This document shows, piece after piece, positions 46,810 to 59,343 of a stretch of DNA of 64,000 nucleotides. Both the position numbers and the translations under genes were made by a program. The notes under the pieces are model-generated. The model was given only the letters and a program-made list of their open reading frames with translations. It did no database searches and was not told the origin of the DNA. The DNA is taken from NCBI GenBank assembly GCA_021234155.1, contig JAJEKV010000115.1:380580-444579 (forward strand), given 5' to 3'. Source of the DNA: Isoetes taiwanensis (lineage: Eukaryota; Streptophyta; Lycopodiopsida; Isoetales; Isoetaceae). Position 1 is the stretch's first letter; each line of letters begins with the position of its first letter.

Positions 46810-48181
46810 AACTTCATGTAAACTGTAAAGTACTACTCCACATATCACTCATCTTTATCTGTTTCATTCACACCACATGGTATATTCCGTTTTGTCCAGA
46901 CGCAACACTTCGTGGAGGATATGTGCCATCCACCTATTCCTTATATATATTGATGCTTTATGAAATGAAATTAAGTGCATTTTCTATATTATATCTGTTG
47001 TGTTTCTTTTTCTTTGTCCATGAATTTCCTTCTACTTGCAATTCCAATGTAGGAGGCCTGCCTCTAGTAAAAGATGATGACTTCTAATAAAAGACAAACA
47101 TGAGACCTCTAATAAAAGACAAAGAATGATGACCTCTAATAAAACATGACGACCTCCTCTTTCGTATATAGGAATGTTAGTAACATTCCTGGCATAGAAA
47201 CATGCCGACGCGCGTTAGCGTGGAGGTATGTTGACATTCCAAGAATGTTAGCGATTGAGAATCTTGCAAGCTGAGTCCTAAGTGCGACCTTCTTGAGGAA
47301 GTCCGTGATTGATTTTATTCCTTACCATTAACAGTTGTGATTGAACCCATCCAAACCCAATGTTGTTGCCGAACGGGTTGATCTTGTGCTAAAGGGAAAT
47401 AAGCCCTGATCAATTCCTTTCGTCCTTAAGCCCTGGGAAATTGCCTTAGTTTTGGGATCCGGTTGGGTGGAAACTGGATGCTCCAAAGCTTGGTTGTGGA
47501 GACCAAGTTCTTTGTTTCTTGAACAAAGCTGTTATAAGACTCTAAGAATTGATTCTTCTGTTTTCTATCTATCTAGCTGTAGAACCCAGTGGATAAATCA
47601 TTAAGAATCTTTAAACCATATCAAGGAATTGATATGGAGCATGCTAGGGGGAGTGGTCCAATAGTAAGAGATTAAGGCAATGGGGCATAGAGAAGCCAAT
47701 GGTTGCAGGAATTGATAAAAGAGGCAAGATATCTCATTCAATGATATAAAAAGTCATTATATTATTTTTACAAGTATTATGGGTTTCGTTTTTAAGGTTG
47801 AATATCAACCATTGATCCTCGGTATATCCCGAGCATCATACCAAATCAATGGCTACCATTTTTTTTCCAAAAAAATGCTTCGCCACTTCCTAAGACCGAC
47901 TTCAAGCATGCAACCATTTAACTTCAGCATCCATTAAATTCGAAACCTTTGCACAATGCAAAACCATGGAAGCCAAAAAAAAAAAGGGGGCTGCTTCATC
48001 CGGAATAAACAGGGGTGAAGGGCCAGCTATGGATTGCTCTTCTCAATCGGACCGGATGGACATAAAGAAACGGCCAGAGTTTAATCTTGTATTTTGCAGG
48101 CTTGCATCGACCCTCCAGACATCTATTCAAGGCTGATTATTTTGCCATAGATCCAGTGCAAGCATCTCTTTAATCCGACAC
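46810..48181. other. Intergenic; short CCTCTAATAAAAGACA repeats
   Basis: Between 47055 and 47150 the word TCTAATAAAA(GAC)A recurs three to four times. At about 47171 lies a 19-bp palindrome GGAATGTTAGTAACATTCC. No gene, and no 5' LTR for the copia element to the right, could be found. Confidence 0.45.
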
Positions 48182-50071
48182 CGCAACAAATTTACCTGCT
48201 ATCGTTGTCAAAAAGGAGGACATCTTGCTCGTGATTGTCGGGCTCCAGCTCCTATTCCCTCATCCTCATCATCTGCTCCCACTGCCTCCACTCCAGCTGA
48301 ACAAAACAATATGGTCCAAGATTTTCTATGCACTGCCTTGACTGATTCTCCTTTTCATGCAGATTCTTCTTGGTACCTTGATTCTGGAGCCACCAGTCAT
48401 ATGACTCCCCATAAAGCCTCCTTTACCTCATACTCTCCATTCAAGATTCATCGCTCTGTTCTCATGGGCGACAACCACCATCAATATGCCATTGCCTCTG
48501 GTACTGTCGCAATCCCTCTGCAATCTGGTTCAGTCAAGATGATTAAGGATGTTCTTCATGTTCCGGGTCTTCATAAAAACTTACTTTCTGTAAGCAAGAT
48601 TGCAGATGCTGGACTTCACATTGCCTTCTCTGCCAACACCTGCCGCATCACCAATTCTCAAAATCAAATTCTTCTAGTGGGCATACGATCTGGTAATCTT
48701 TATCAGATTGAGGATGGAGCTTCAATGGTGGAACAAGCGCATATCACAATCACTCCTCCCAGCAAAAATTCTCTTTGGCATTTTCGTCTTGGCCACTTGG
48801 CACCAACTCGCCTTCACAATCTTGTTTCCCAGCAGAAATTGCCAATCATATCTCCCACCTATCTACCATGCAATGCTTGTCTTCAAGGAAAAGCCACTAG
48901 AACGTCATTTCCCTTGTCTGAATCTCAGGCCAGCAAGCCTCTGGAACTGCTCCATACAGACCTAATTGGGCCTATCAAACCACCCACTCTCAATGGCGCT
49001 CAATATGTTCTCGTATTCATCGATGACTTCTCCAGAAAAATCTTTGTGCATCTCCTGCATTACAAGCATGAAGTTTATAACATTTTTCTGCATTTTCAGC
49101 CAGAAATAGAGCGTGCTACAGGTCAGCACATCATCACTATCAGAAGTGATGGAGGAGGGGAATTCTGCTCCAACAAATTTGATCAGTTCTGCAAGGCCAA
49201 GGGCATTCATCATCAAATCACTGCTCCATACACTCCAGAACAAAAAGGGAGAGCCGAACGAGCAAATCGAACTCTTATTGAGATGGCTCGCACTCTTATG
49301 ATTGCCATGGATGTTCCTGCTGAATTTTGGGGGGAGGCCATTCTCACAGCTGCATATACTATGAATCGTACACCTCATAGGAGCATCCAAAATCGCCTCC
49401 CAGAAGAAGTTTGGACAGGTCAGCAAATCTCTCTTAAGCACATGCGTGTTTTTGGTTGCAAGGCCTTTGCCTATGTACAAACAGCTCGCAGGTCCAAATT
49501 GGCTCCAAAAACCATGACATGTATGTTCATAGGGTACTGCACCAATCGCAAGGCCTACAGGTTGTTTGATTTGCAGAATCGTTCACTTGTTATTAGCTGC
49601 CATGTCTCCTTCAATGAGTTCGAGTCATGTGCCCTGCCTTCTCCCTCATCTCAGTTACCTACATTTGTGATCTTTGATGATCCTGACACCTCTGCAAATT
49701 CTTTTCCTGCTTCCTCCATCATAACACCTCCACAGGATATGCCTTCTCCATCCTCTTCAAATGTTTCTTCACCTGCACCACCTGAATCTACTGTTTCTCC
49801 ATCGCCATCCCCATGTGCTCCTGTTTCCAGCCAACCAGCCCCTCTTCCAACTCGATCCACAAGAATTCGGCGTCCGCCAGTTTGGAGTCATGACTACACC
49901 TTTTCCCTCACTAGCTCTGTCACAGAACCTAACTATTATCAAGAGGCCATCTCGTCTCCTGAAAAGTCACAGTGGCTTGCTGCTATGCAACGAGAATATG
50001 ATTCAATTCTTCAAGCCGAGACTGGACTCTTGTCCCCAAACCTCCCAATCACACCGTTGTTGATTCCGTGA
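48182..50071 (+). pseudogene. Ty1/copia gag-pol, nucleocapsid, protease and integrase
   Basis: A long open frame starts within gag: a CCHC knuckle (CYRCQKGGHLARDC, 48195-48240) is in frame with the protease (SWYLDSGATSHM, 48368), GAG-pre-integrase (LWHFRLGHLAPTRLH), integrase core (HTDLIGP, VFIDDFSRK, RSDGGGEFCSNKF, PEQKGRAERANRTLIEMAR), FGCKAFAYV, and a Ser/Pro-rich linker with TRSTRIRRPP. It ends where reverse transcriptase should begin because of a frameshift near 50040. The N-terminal part of gag and the 5' LTR are missing. Confidence 0.92.
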
Positions 50072-51486
50072 TGGCTATTCAAACTCAAGTACAACAAGAA
50101 GGGAGAAATTGGATGTACAAGGCCCGTTTTGTTGCACGAGGATTCACACAAGTTCCGTGAGTTGATTTCGATGACACCTTTGCTCCAGAGCCAAAATGGT
50201 CTCTATTCGCACCTGCATTCTGCTTATGCCACACTAAATCATTGTTTTGTGCATCGATGGATGTTACAAATGCATTCTTACATGGGAATCTTCAAGAAGA
50301 AGTCTATCCGGAGCAGCCCAAGGTTTCATCCAAGGTTCTCGCCTAAGATACCGCAGGCTTCACAAAGCAATCAGATGGTTTACGCCAAGCCCCTCGTGCA
50401 TGGTATGAAAAGCTCCATCAAACCTTGACCCATCTGAACTTTCAGCCTAGCAAGATCCCAGTGTATACTTCACGTCATCAGCCTTATCCTCTCATCTTAC
50501 TTTGTTATGTGGACGATATTCTTCTTTGTCAAAGAAATGAGCAAGACTTAAATACTCTCAAGCATAACCTTCATCTTCAATTTCGTATGAAGGATCTTGG
50601 TTCAAACCCACTATTTTTTCGGGCCTTGAGATCACCTATGATCAAACCCTTGGCTCCATGCACTTAAAGCGCACCAAGTACCTCCATGAACTTCTCACTG
50701 TACCTCCATGTTATCCCCGCAAGCCAGCCTCCACCCCTCTTGATTTTGAATTACCCTTTTGCTCCTCCTCGATCCCCGACTGCTCTCCCAATCTCCAGTC
50801 TTTTTCCAAATTCAAATATGAAAGCATTATTGGAACCCTTCTCTTTGCTGCTACATCCACACGCCCGGATCTTGCTTTCCCCGCGTCAGAACTCATCCAA
50901 TTTAACACTGACCCAAAACAAACCCATTGCATTTGTCTCAAAAGATGTCTTCGTTATGTGGTGGAACTCTCTCTCATGGTCTTCACTACCATGCACAAGG
51001 GAATACTGAAATTTTTGGCTATGCAGATGATTGGACAAGGCAATCATCATGATAGGAAGTCTACCCTGGATATTCCTTTCTTCTTGCTGAGGTGGGGGGC
51101 AAAGTCGGAGCAGTTCTAAAACGAAATATGTTGCTCAATCGACCATCAAGGTAATATGTAGCCACGGCACATGCTAGCAATGAAGCAGTTTGGTTGCAAA
51201 ATTTGGCCACTCATCTTCACCTCAATCGATCGTAATAAGATCTCTATCTTCACCGACAATCGGTGCTCGCAATCTCGCATAATCTGGTCATGCATCAACG
51301 AATGAAACACATAGAAATCCGATATCATGTGGTCCGAGATCTTGTGGAGCAACAATGTATTCAACTCTCTTATTGTCCTAATCGACCAAATGGCTGCAGA
51401 TGTTCTGACCAAGGCCTTGGCACGATCAAAATTTCTTCAGATCCTTTGGCTTCAAATCTCATCCTGAGAATCTTCTACCTTTGAGA
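50040..51486 (+). pseudogene. Ty1/copia reverse transcriptase and RNase H, frameshifted
   Basis: Broken frames read NWMYKARFVARGFTQ, VTNAFLHGNLQEEVY, LRQAPRAWYEKLHQTL, LILLCYVDDILLCQR (catalytic YVDD), FRMKDLG, FGYADDW (RNase H) and MAADVLTKALARSKF, in copia order and continuous with the integrase frame. At least five shifts or stops prevent function. Confidence 0.9.
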
Positions 51487-51490
51487 GGGG

Positions 51491-51840
51491 GTGTTGGATG
51501 TTCATCAAAGCCAGCAGATTCTCCTGACAAATAGCCGTTTGTAACAAACCACTCGCTCCACAACCTGTTCTATTTATGGCATCTGACCTATGTAAATCAA
51601 TGAGATTCCTTCCTGAGATTATATAACAGGAGGACTCACTCGTGATAAATCACCAAGTGTTTTCTCGCTCTGTGCATCTCTGTGATTCTTGAGCTCTTGT
51701 TACACAAGCTTTGCTTGCCGTCTACATTTTATTTTTCTCTCTGTGATTCTTGAGCTCTTGTTACACAAGCTTTGCTTGCCGTCTACATTCTATTTTTCTT
51801 GTTTATCAACAAGTTCTGGCCACGGACTACGGAATGAATG
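51491..51840 (+). mobile_element. 3' LTR of the copia element (approximate end)
   Basis: A GAGAGGGGG purine tract (51483-51490) is followed by TGTTGGATG, the normal polypurine tract and LTR start. The LTR includes TATATAACAGG (about 51620) and a duplicated 59-bp segment (TCTGTGATTCTTGAGCTCTT and following bases, at 51679 and 51738). The outer end is not defined because no 5' LTR is available. Confidence 0.65.
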
Positions 51841-52210
51841 CTCTATTTGTGCTACGTTAATCCCTCCACCGGGGCATTCTCGGGGCAAATCTAGCCTCTA
51901 AATCAAGCCACACTACCAGATCCCTTCCATTTTTCTACCACAAAATAATCCGCAGATGATTGACGTCTAAACTGCTAAACCTCATTTTTTTTTTTTTTTT
52001 TTTTTTTGCCGCGTCTACATTCTATTTTTCTTGTTTATCAACAAGTTCGGCTACGGACTACCGGAATGAATGCTCTATTTGTGCTACGTTAATCCCTCCA
52101 CCAGGGCATTCTCCAGGGCAAATCTAGCCTCTAAATCGAAGCCACACTACCAAATCCCTTCCATTTTTTCTACCACAAAAATAATCCGGCAGATGATTCG
52201 ACGTCAGAAA
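51779..52210. repeat. Two-copy duplication of ~200 bp next to the LTR
   Basis: 51779-51975 and 52012-52210 match closely (TTTATCAACAAGTTC, GGACTACNGGAATGAATGC, CAGATGATTNGACGT), separated by a poly-T tract. Nearly all differences are single-base losses in the first copy at CC, GG or TCGA sites. Confidence 0.85.
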
Positions 52211-53495
52211 CCTGTTTCTTATCTGGCCATGTCGTGGAATTCCGGTCTTGAATTGAATTGCATATTATATTTTAAAATTCGTAAATGATTGGTGCTCTGT
52301 TTCCCCGCCGCTTTGGCTGACTATAAAGCCCTCGACTTTCTGGCGTTATCGCCGTTCTTTCATTTCTCTCATGTGCTGATTCTTGCATGCCGCATCTAAT
52401 GTTTTTGTCTTCCCATTAGGGCGGATTTGGGGTCTGAAAATGGCCTCCTATCAGCCATTCCCGCCATATTTCCGCCCCTTTTTCCCATGCCACCTAGGAT
52501 ACCAAACTCTCATAATTACAGATTTGTTTGGAATATTCTTCCCGAATAAGGGGATTGCACATTCATGGTTTTCATATGTATTTAATTTGTTGGTTGTCGA
52601 CGGACCGATGCAACACGCGGCTTCTAAAATGCCACTTGCATTATAGCATACCGCAACTCATTACGGTGTCTCTTGGTAAGCGCGTAAGGCCACCGCCTTC
52701 TACATTTCAAAATTTGAATGTGTAGGTTGAAGCTTTGTATCGATCGACTTTCATTTCGAGGGCCGGCATGGGCGCTTTAACCGATCTTCACTTCATCCTA
52801 ATACAGCTTCCCCCACAATTCGAAATTTGAATTTGCTTAATGTATAAAAGCATGGATTGTAGGAGAATGGACTTTTCGATTTCCATATGCACGCTGCAAA
52901 TTTCAAAACGGTTAGTACGGACGCTCGCTCACACACGGTTTAATTGTGTTGGGGCATAAAAATACCACACCTTGATTTCAAGGCCGCGGCGATCTACACA
53001 AGATGGAAGTTGCTTGTTGTCAAATTAAACTTAAACACAAGTGAGGTCGGCACTTACGTGGTTTTCTCGAGGAGGGTTGGAGTGTTTTTTTTTAAATCCC
53101 AATTATCGACATAGTGTGACGAAAGCATCTTGGTATTAAATAGTATGTTAAATTCAATTATACCCTGTTCATTTTCAGGTTAAACTCAAATCATATAGGT
53201 TTAGGAATAAGGTTAAAAAGGAAGATATTGATATTTAGGAATAAGGTTAAAAAAAGGAAGATATTGGATATTTAGGTATAAGGTTAAAAAGGAAGATATT
53301 AGATATGGCTCAAATTTCGAGATATGCACATAATGGCATGTAATGATGGTTGATAGGACTGGAATACTTAATCATTCCTACGATTTTCACGCCTAATCCA
53401 GCCTATATCTATTCCAGCCTAGATTGGCTTCATTCTCCCCCAATCTCCGCCTAATCTTCGCTAGATCCTCCGCCCAATTTCTCTAGTCCATCGCC

Positions 53496-53921
53496 ATGAA
53501 GAGATCAGCTACTTTAAGAGCCTGAGGTGTCCTCCAAGAGGCTTCTATTACGGCTGGAAGAGGTGTTCCTCCACAGCTTCCTCCGCTGCGCCCACGGTTC
53601 TTGCTTTGAATGCTGATTCCTTCGATTCCTCCGATTCCTTTGACGAGGAATCGAGAATGAGGAATCAGAGGAAATTTCGAGCAGGAGTTCATCATGTGTG
53701 TTCTTGAAGGTCGGATAGGAGATTCTTCAGAAAATGAGTATTCACCGGAACGGAGAAGAAGCCAAGATGATGAAGAAGATGAAGAAGTTGAAGACTAATC
53801 CGCCGACTTCGAGGAGCTCATGGCGCTAGTTCATGGTACATGCATGTTTTTTTCTTTTCTTAAGCATTCAACTAACGGTTATTTTTTTTTTTTTTTTTGC
53901 AGATGGTGAAGCGTGATGAAT
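53496..53921 (+). CDS. Small unrecognised gene with an intron, frameshifted
   Basis: From the ATG at 53496 the frames read MKRSATLR, then in shifted frame CPPRGFYYGWKRCSS and DSFDSSDSFDEESR, then an acidic stretch (ENEYSPERRRSQDDEEDEEVED, EELMALVHG). A GTACATG donor at about 53836 and a TTTTTGCAG acceptor at about 53902 splice to a short last exon ending DGEA. No family recognised; the composition suggests a nuclear protein. It lies between the paired 610-bp repeats. Confidence 0.4.
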
Positions 53922-54395
53922 GAAATTTGTTAGGGCAGAGCACCTCTTTTTTTTTTTTCCTTGTTCTTAGCCTCCAAGCTTGCCTCCGCCTTTTACCATA
54001 TGACCTAAGCCTCCGGCTTTTTTGTTGTGAATAGTTGAAGCCTCCCGGCATTTAAATTTACAAAATGATGTAAAGCCATACGGCCATAAAAATTTTGAAT
54101 GTAAAAAGTTTTTGCTTCTAATTCCATTTGAATACCTAACTTTTTTTATCAGACATGTGTTACCACTCTTAAGTACATAAGTCATTATCCCTTTTCAAAG
54201 AGCATATTATTTTTCAAGGATCACACCAAGTTTAATAGTACATATGCAACAAAAATGGAACACACTAAATTCGTGATCGTGGTGATCCACTTTCTTATTT
54301 GTTGTCAAATTAAAATTAAACACAAGTCCCCATCAATAGTCTCCCATTTGCATATAAAATATCTATCATTCCAAGTTATATTATGTTTTATGAAC
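53922..54395. other. 3' flank of the small gene
   Basis: Contains several CCTCC(G/A)GC-type words near 53970-54050 that look like short decayed repeats. No coding sequence recognised. Confidence 0.3.
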
Positions 54396-55017
54396 TAAAA
54401 TGGCCTCCTATCAGCCATTCATTCCACATCATATTTCCGCCCTTTTTCCCGGGCAAATTTGTTTGGAATATTCTCCCCTAATAAGGGGAATCGCATATCT
54501 ATGGCGCCATATGTATTTAATTTCGTTGGTTGTCGACAGATTGATTTAACACGTGGCGCTTCTAAAAGCCACTTGCATTATAGCATACCGCAACTCATGA
54601 CGGTGTTCTTGGTTTGTCGATACCAATCATGCGATCACCGATTCTTGTCTTGCCCTATTTTCATTTAGAGTCCATTCCCCGCCTTCTACATTTCAAAATT
54701 TGAATGTGTAGGTTGAAGCTTTGTATTAGACTTTTTGTTTCGGAGAGGCTGCCAAGGGATTGCGCCTTTAAAAGTTCGTGAACCGGGATCTTTACTTCAT
54801 CCCAATACAAAGCTTCCCGCCTCTACAATTCGAATTTTGAATTTGCTTTTGTATAAAAGCATGGATTGTAGGAGAATGGACTTTTCGATTTCCATATGCA
54901 CGCTGTAAATTTCAAAAACGAGGTTAGTACGGACCGAGCCTCAAACGGCTTAATTGTGTCAAGCATACAAATTGTACACATTCATTTCAAGGCCGCGGCG
55001 ATCCACGCTGTATGGAA

Positions 55018-57530
55018 GCTCCAAATGATGTGTGGATAAGGATCCAACCGACTCGTGAATATGCTCCAGCCTTCAATCGCAAAAAAGGAGGTCTAAAAAT
55101 AAGAACTTAGACCTCGACATGTTGCGCCTTGCGTGCTCAAAAGTGTCGACATCCGGGCGGATGGCGCTTTATATCCATTGATCCGCTTTTTGAGTGGCAA
55201 GAAACCGCCATTTCGGACGCTTCAAGTTTAGTCCGATTTTGTGGTGACGGTAAATCTGGCCTCTTGGGATATTGTGAGAGATTGAGAGAGGATGAAGGCA
55301 TTCGAATCGAATACGCTTCCTTGAGATGAGCCGCCCGATTGTCACAAGAGAATTATAACTTAAACCAAAGCAGCTCTTTTTTTCTCTCGCCATTACTCCA
55401 CCGGATGAAGGAAAGGAATGACGGCTTGGGGAGGGAAACTTTGAGATAATGGCGGACAAGTCCAAATTGGTGATAGGGCAGCTGCAAGAAAAGATCCAAG
55501 AGCTCGAAAAGAGCAAACTTTGGGCTTCAATGTAGGTTAAAGAATTTGAAGAAAACACCCCTTGGCTTTTAGAAAGGAAGAAGCATTATCGAATCGATAG
55601 AGGAACTGAAGTTTGATCAGGTGCATTCAGACGCAGTGGTCACGCCACAAGGTCCTTTTACAACACTAGCAAAGGCCGCTTAAGATCCGGGGAAACTAGA
55701 AGCAATCTTGGTTACGAGTGAAGAACCTAGCGATTTAACGTGGGAGATAGTGGACATGATTTGTCAGCCCTACAACTCTCCTCTCAAGAAGATGGTATTG
55801 GAAATGGTACTAGGGGAGATCTACAAGAAGTTAGAAGCTTTATGATGTACGTGATCGCTTGTGATGATGTAGGCATCAAGAGGCTTGGTTACCGTTTCTC
55901 TATTCAAGCCATTCCACTAATGCGCTGAAAAGAATGGGCAAAAAAAAGTATTCGCCCACGCCCACAAATTGTCGAGAATACAAGGGTTACTAGGACAAAG
56001 ATGGTGTATGCCATATTAGGAGAGATGCACCACGTTGAATGTGTTGGTCCCCGCCATAGCCATAAAAGATAAGAATGGCAAGGATTGTTGTGATATAGTT
56101 GGAATGAATGAACGCAATAATCTTTGGGTTGACCTGGTTACTCTTTACAATTCCTTGTCAAATATTATGACTTAACAGCTTGTAAAACTAATGGTGAGAT
56201 TGAAGTTTGCATAAAATTGGATGAAATGGAACCCACCAAGTTTGAGAAGTATGAGAGGGTATCCGTTGTCATCATGAATAGAGCAATTGAGAATGCAATT
56301 GCACATGCTAAATCAAAGAGCAACAAGAATAATAAAAAAGATGTAGAGGTGATGGACGAGGAGAAGAAGCGCATGGAAAAAAATGGTTCTCATGTCAATC
56401 AAGATGACACCGGTGGTTAGGTCTCTTTAAAGTTCAGAAAGAAACCCACGAGGTATTGAAATGGGTGTTCAATCAAACCGACATCCCGAAGTCTAATATC
56501 TAGATTCGAGGGGAGGGGAAAATTGCAAGTAGATCACTATGGATCTTACAAAGTAATTTTTCACTTGGCGCCTGATTTAAAACCGAGAAAGCAATGTACA
56601 ACATAAGTGGAGGAGGACAAGGAACATGCAAAAGTTGTCTCAGATCGCAATCATGCAAGGAAGTCAAGCATCGGGAAGACTGTTTCAACCTTGTCCCTTA
56701 ACCAAGCAAATGCTCCTAATAGAGGAGAAGAAGATCCCAAGTTCCATGGCATTTTCCCCATTCCATTAGAGAGGGTTCATATATCCGCACTTTGCATCGC
56801 TTTTGTGAGAATCATCGACAAGATGATATTTTTGAGTTGCAGATTCGCGGTGGAACATTTCGCATAAGAAGAGAAGAGAGGAAGGAATTCGAGAGTTGAA
56901 CATGTTCTATCGTATGTGTTTGCATGGTGGCAATGTAAGATTAGAGCTCGATGAGAAACGGGGGTGAAGAACAAGTGTGCCTCGTGAAGGTGTCAATTGA
57001 GGGGTGAAAGCTCGACGCTTCATAAAGAATCATAGAGAGGCTCGAACGGAAACCGATGGGAGAAAAGGTCTATGAATTTGGAAAATTGCTGGTTGATGCG
57101 AGCAGACCGCATGCATGCATGCATGCTCGCTCGCATTGAGGAAAAAAAAGCATGGGATGCATTGTCTGAATTGTTCCCATACATTTCAGAGAATGGACCT
57201 CACAAGAGAAGATGCGTAAAATGTTCGTGCAAGTTTAATAACAAATTTATTAAAGCTTTCATAGACGCATGGGGAGAGAGTGAAGTCACGCGACTACTTG
57301 CACATCTTTTGGGCTCATGCACCTTGGTTTTTAGGAAGTATGGAAGCCTAGCAAAGGTGGAGTGCACAAGGCATGGAGAAGTCGATAAACAAGCTAAAAT
57401 AGCCTTTCATCGTAACACTCAAAGAGGGGTGGAAATGTGGGAACCAACCCCAAGACAGATGACGAGTGGTTTTATAGAAGGGCGATGGCTAAACATTTAC
57501 AAGAAGGTCGCTTTAAGGAGCAACCCGTAA
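55018..57530 (+). pseudogene. Unrecognised coding remnants, plus strand
   Basis: Plus-strand frames with protein-like composition occur throughout but shift repeatedly: WRFISIDPLFEWQETAISD (55130-55330), MADKSKLVIGQLQEKIQELE (55449-55530, coiled coil), DPGKLEAILVTSEEPSDLTW and MVLGEIYKKLEAL (55690-55840), IKLDEMEPTKFEKYERVSVV (56215-56420), and a 152-codon frame at 57072-57530 with a Cys pair (RRCVKCSCKF). I recognise no domain. They could be one long protein broken by indels. They follow the second 610-bp repeat, which may carry the promoter. Confidence 0.4.
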
Positions 57531-57668
57531 GTCGTGAAACACCATTGGCATAATGTCAAGAGAAAACGGAAAGTTGCTTGGCAAAATTTAGGGCCCCACT
57601 AGCATCGCAAAAAAGGGAGATCTAAGAGACAAAGAATCGGTAAAGTATACTTGTAATGTGTAGCATGT

Positions 57669-57737
57669 TCACACGACGCCAAGTACTTGCCTCCAACCTT
57701 GTTTGCAATAAACCGTAGCTTCAAGGCCGCGGTGATC
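57669..57737. repeat. Intergenic ~69-bp unit with inverted ends, copy 1
   Basis: Runs from TCACACGACGCCAAG to CAAGGCCGCGGTGATC. The ends are partly inverted (GATCAC/GTGATC with CG-rich continuation). It lies between the plus-strand remnants and the first minus-strand MAS-family gene. Confidence 0.75.
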
Positions 57738-57899
57738 TTATTTTATCATACGGCGCTAATAAAGCTGGAGTTCGCTATTGCTTGCATTTATGTGGCTTCG
57801 GCCGTGTGAAGCTTTACAAGATAATAATAAAAAAGGGTTACTTTTGATTAAAGTTGTGAAAGATGTTACATTGAAAACAAAATACAACGACTCATTGTT

Positions 57900-58369
57900 G
57901 CTCCAAAGGCGCAGCTCTTCTTCATTATCTTCATCATCATCATCAGCTCCGGCCCTCGCCTTCGCCTTTCATCTCTTCCCCTCAAGCGCAGCAATCACCC
58001 TATCCAAACGCTCCTCCAATCTGTCCACCATCTCTTTGTACATGTCCCGCCTCCCCGTCCCAATAGCACAACGTGTTCTTTTCGCCTGAATTAGCATCCT
58101 CGCTTCGCCATAACCACCTCAAGCAGCTTGTTGGGGCATGTCATCCCGTCCAGCCTTCTATTCAACCACCGATTTGCCTCTCCCGGCTACGTAAGCATGA
58201 GAAGGTTGAATTCATTCTCTTCTTCTTTCGCTGAATTGTAACGGCATTTTCCTTTAGAAGATCATCTTGCTCCTTCAACCTCTTCATTAGAACACCCAAC
58301 ACTATGTCGAAGGGAGTTCTATCCTCTTATGCTTTTCCCTTATCAGCGGGTTGAGGATGTGGAGGCCAT
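57900..58369 (-). CDS. MAS-family small protein, member 1 (frameshifted)
   Basis: Starts MASTSSTR at 58369, then in shifted frame PFDIVLGVLMKRLKEQDDLLKEN, and later MYKEMVDRLEERLDRVIAALEGKR with an acidic tail (DDDDEDNEEE). The MKR-x-KE-x(4)-L-x2-EN segment is shared with members 3 and 4 downstream. A TATAAATTG lies ~90 bp upstream (about 58458). Predicted mostly helical, perhaps coiled coil. Function unknown. Confidence 0.5.
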
Positions 58370-58600
58370 AGATGACAAATGGGAGGGACGTTAAGATTAT
58401 AGAAGTGAGGAGCAAAGACTCTAACCGGCGGAAGGAGCACAATGCAAGGACCTCAATTTATACATATTAGCGCTTTTGAACATATTAAAACACTCGGCCG
58501 GCCGCCGCGACGGTCGAAGCCGGATTTCGCCGGTTGTCCGCTAGAACACATTAATGGTACCGTCCACCGGAACACATTAATAACTATTCTAACTACATCA

Positions 58601-58676
58601 GATATCACACCACGCTGAATTGCACACGAAGCTTTAAAACCCTATGAAGGGTTTCGCTCAGGTGATCCTGCCTTGT
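58601..58676. repeat. Intergenic unit, divergent copy
   Basis: Begins GATATCACACCACGC and ends GGTGATC, with an internal CCCTATGAAGGG hairpin. Its position between MAS-family members 1 and 2 and its size match the other ~69-bp units. Confidence 0.45.
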
Positions 58677-58766
58677 CATTCTCTACCACGGATATTGAAA
58701 ATTAAAAATAGGAAACGTAATATTCGCACATTTGTCAAAAACTTTTCCCATTGAGAAATAAAACCA

Positions 58767-59236
58767 TTACAAACATAAAAAAAAAAACGGGCCCTCTAGG
58801 AGGAGCCCGATGCCTATGATCGCCGGGCAAGCTCTTCCCCGGAGGGCGTTGATAATTTTTTTTTCGCTTCCTCCAACATGATTTGCCCCCGCAACCACGC
58901 TCTCATATTCCGCAACCTTATCTTCCCCGCCATCGAAGTTGAGCTCGGGCAGCTCTCCCCGCTCGGGACAGGCCCTAAGTTTCCTCTTGAGGTTATATCT
59001 CGTGGCGCCGCAATGGGCTGGTCTAAGGCAGCCCACTGATTGTCGCAAGACTAAAAATCACCTCCCTATAGAAGGCGGCTTTTTTCTCGGGCCAAGAACC
59101 AGCTTGGCGACGCCTTCATCATCATTTTCTTTTAGAAGGCGGATCCGCTCCTCCGCTTCAAAGACTAATGTTTTGAATTTCCTTGACCAAAACTTGAGAC
59201 AAGATCTCAAGGGGATGGAACCGAGCCGGAGGCCAT
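58767..59236 (-). CDS. MAS-family small protein, member 2 (frameshifted)
   Basis: Starts MASGSVPSP at 59236; other frames give EAEERIRLLKENDDEGVAKL, KLRACPERGELPELNFDGGE and KVAEYESVVAGANH. A TATATAAAA lies about 100 bp upstream (59335-59343). The start, the promoter spacing and a charged helical segment link it to its neighbours, but direct similarity is weaker. Function unknown. Confidence 0.45.
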
Positions 59237-59334
59237 TGAAAGTGATGGGAGAACAGAGAGATGGCCGAGGGCGGATGTGGTAGAACAGAGATGGCGGATA
59301 GGAGAAGACAAAGGCCTCCGACGCTTTTATATAG

Positions 59335-59343
59335 AAACTAGAG
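59335..59343 (-). promoter_or_regulatory. TATA box of MAS-family member 2
   Basis: TATATAAAA on the minus strand about 100 bp before the ATG at 59236, comparable to the spacing at the other family members. Confidence 0.55.

Larger units (their letters stand above)
52437..55017. repeat. Paired ~610-bp direct repeats (52437-53042 and 54396-55017)
   Basis: Both copies start AAATGGCCTCCTATCAGCC and share AGCATACCGCAACTCAT, CTTCTACATTTCAAAATTTG, the TATA-like TGTATAAAAGCATGG (about 52841 and 54858) and the ending TTTCAAGGCCGCGGCGATC. Identity is moderate, with many small indels. They bracket a 1.35-kb block with a small gene. They may be LTR-like ends or duplicated regulatory regions. Confidence 0.75.

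Noticed and set aside
48962-49480. 172-codon minus-strand frame
   Set aside because: Antisense shadow of the copia integrase.
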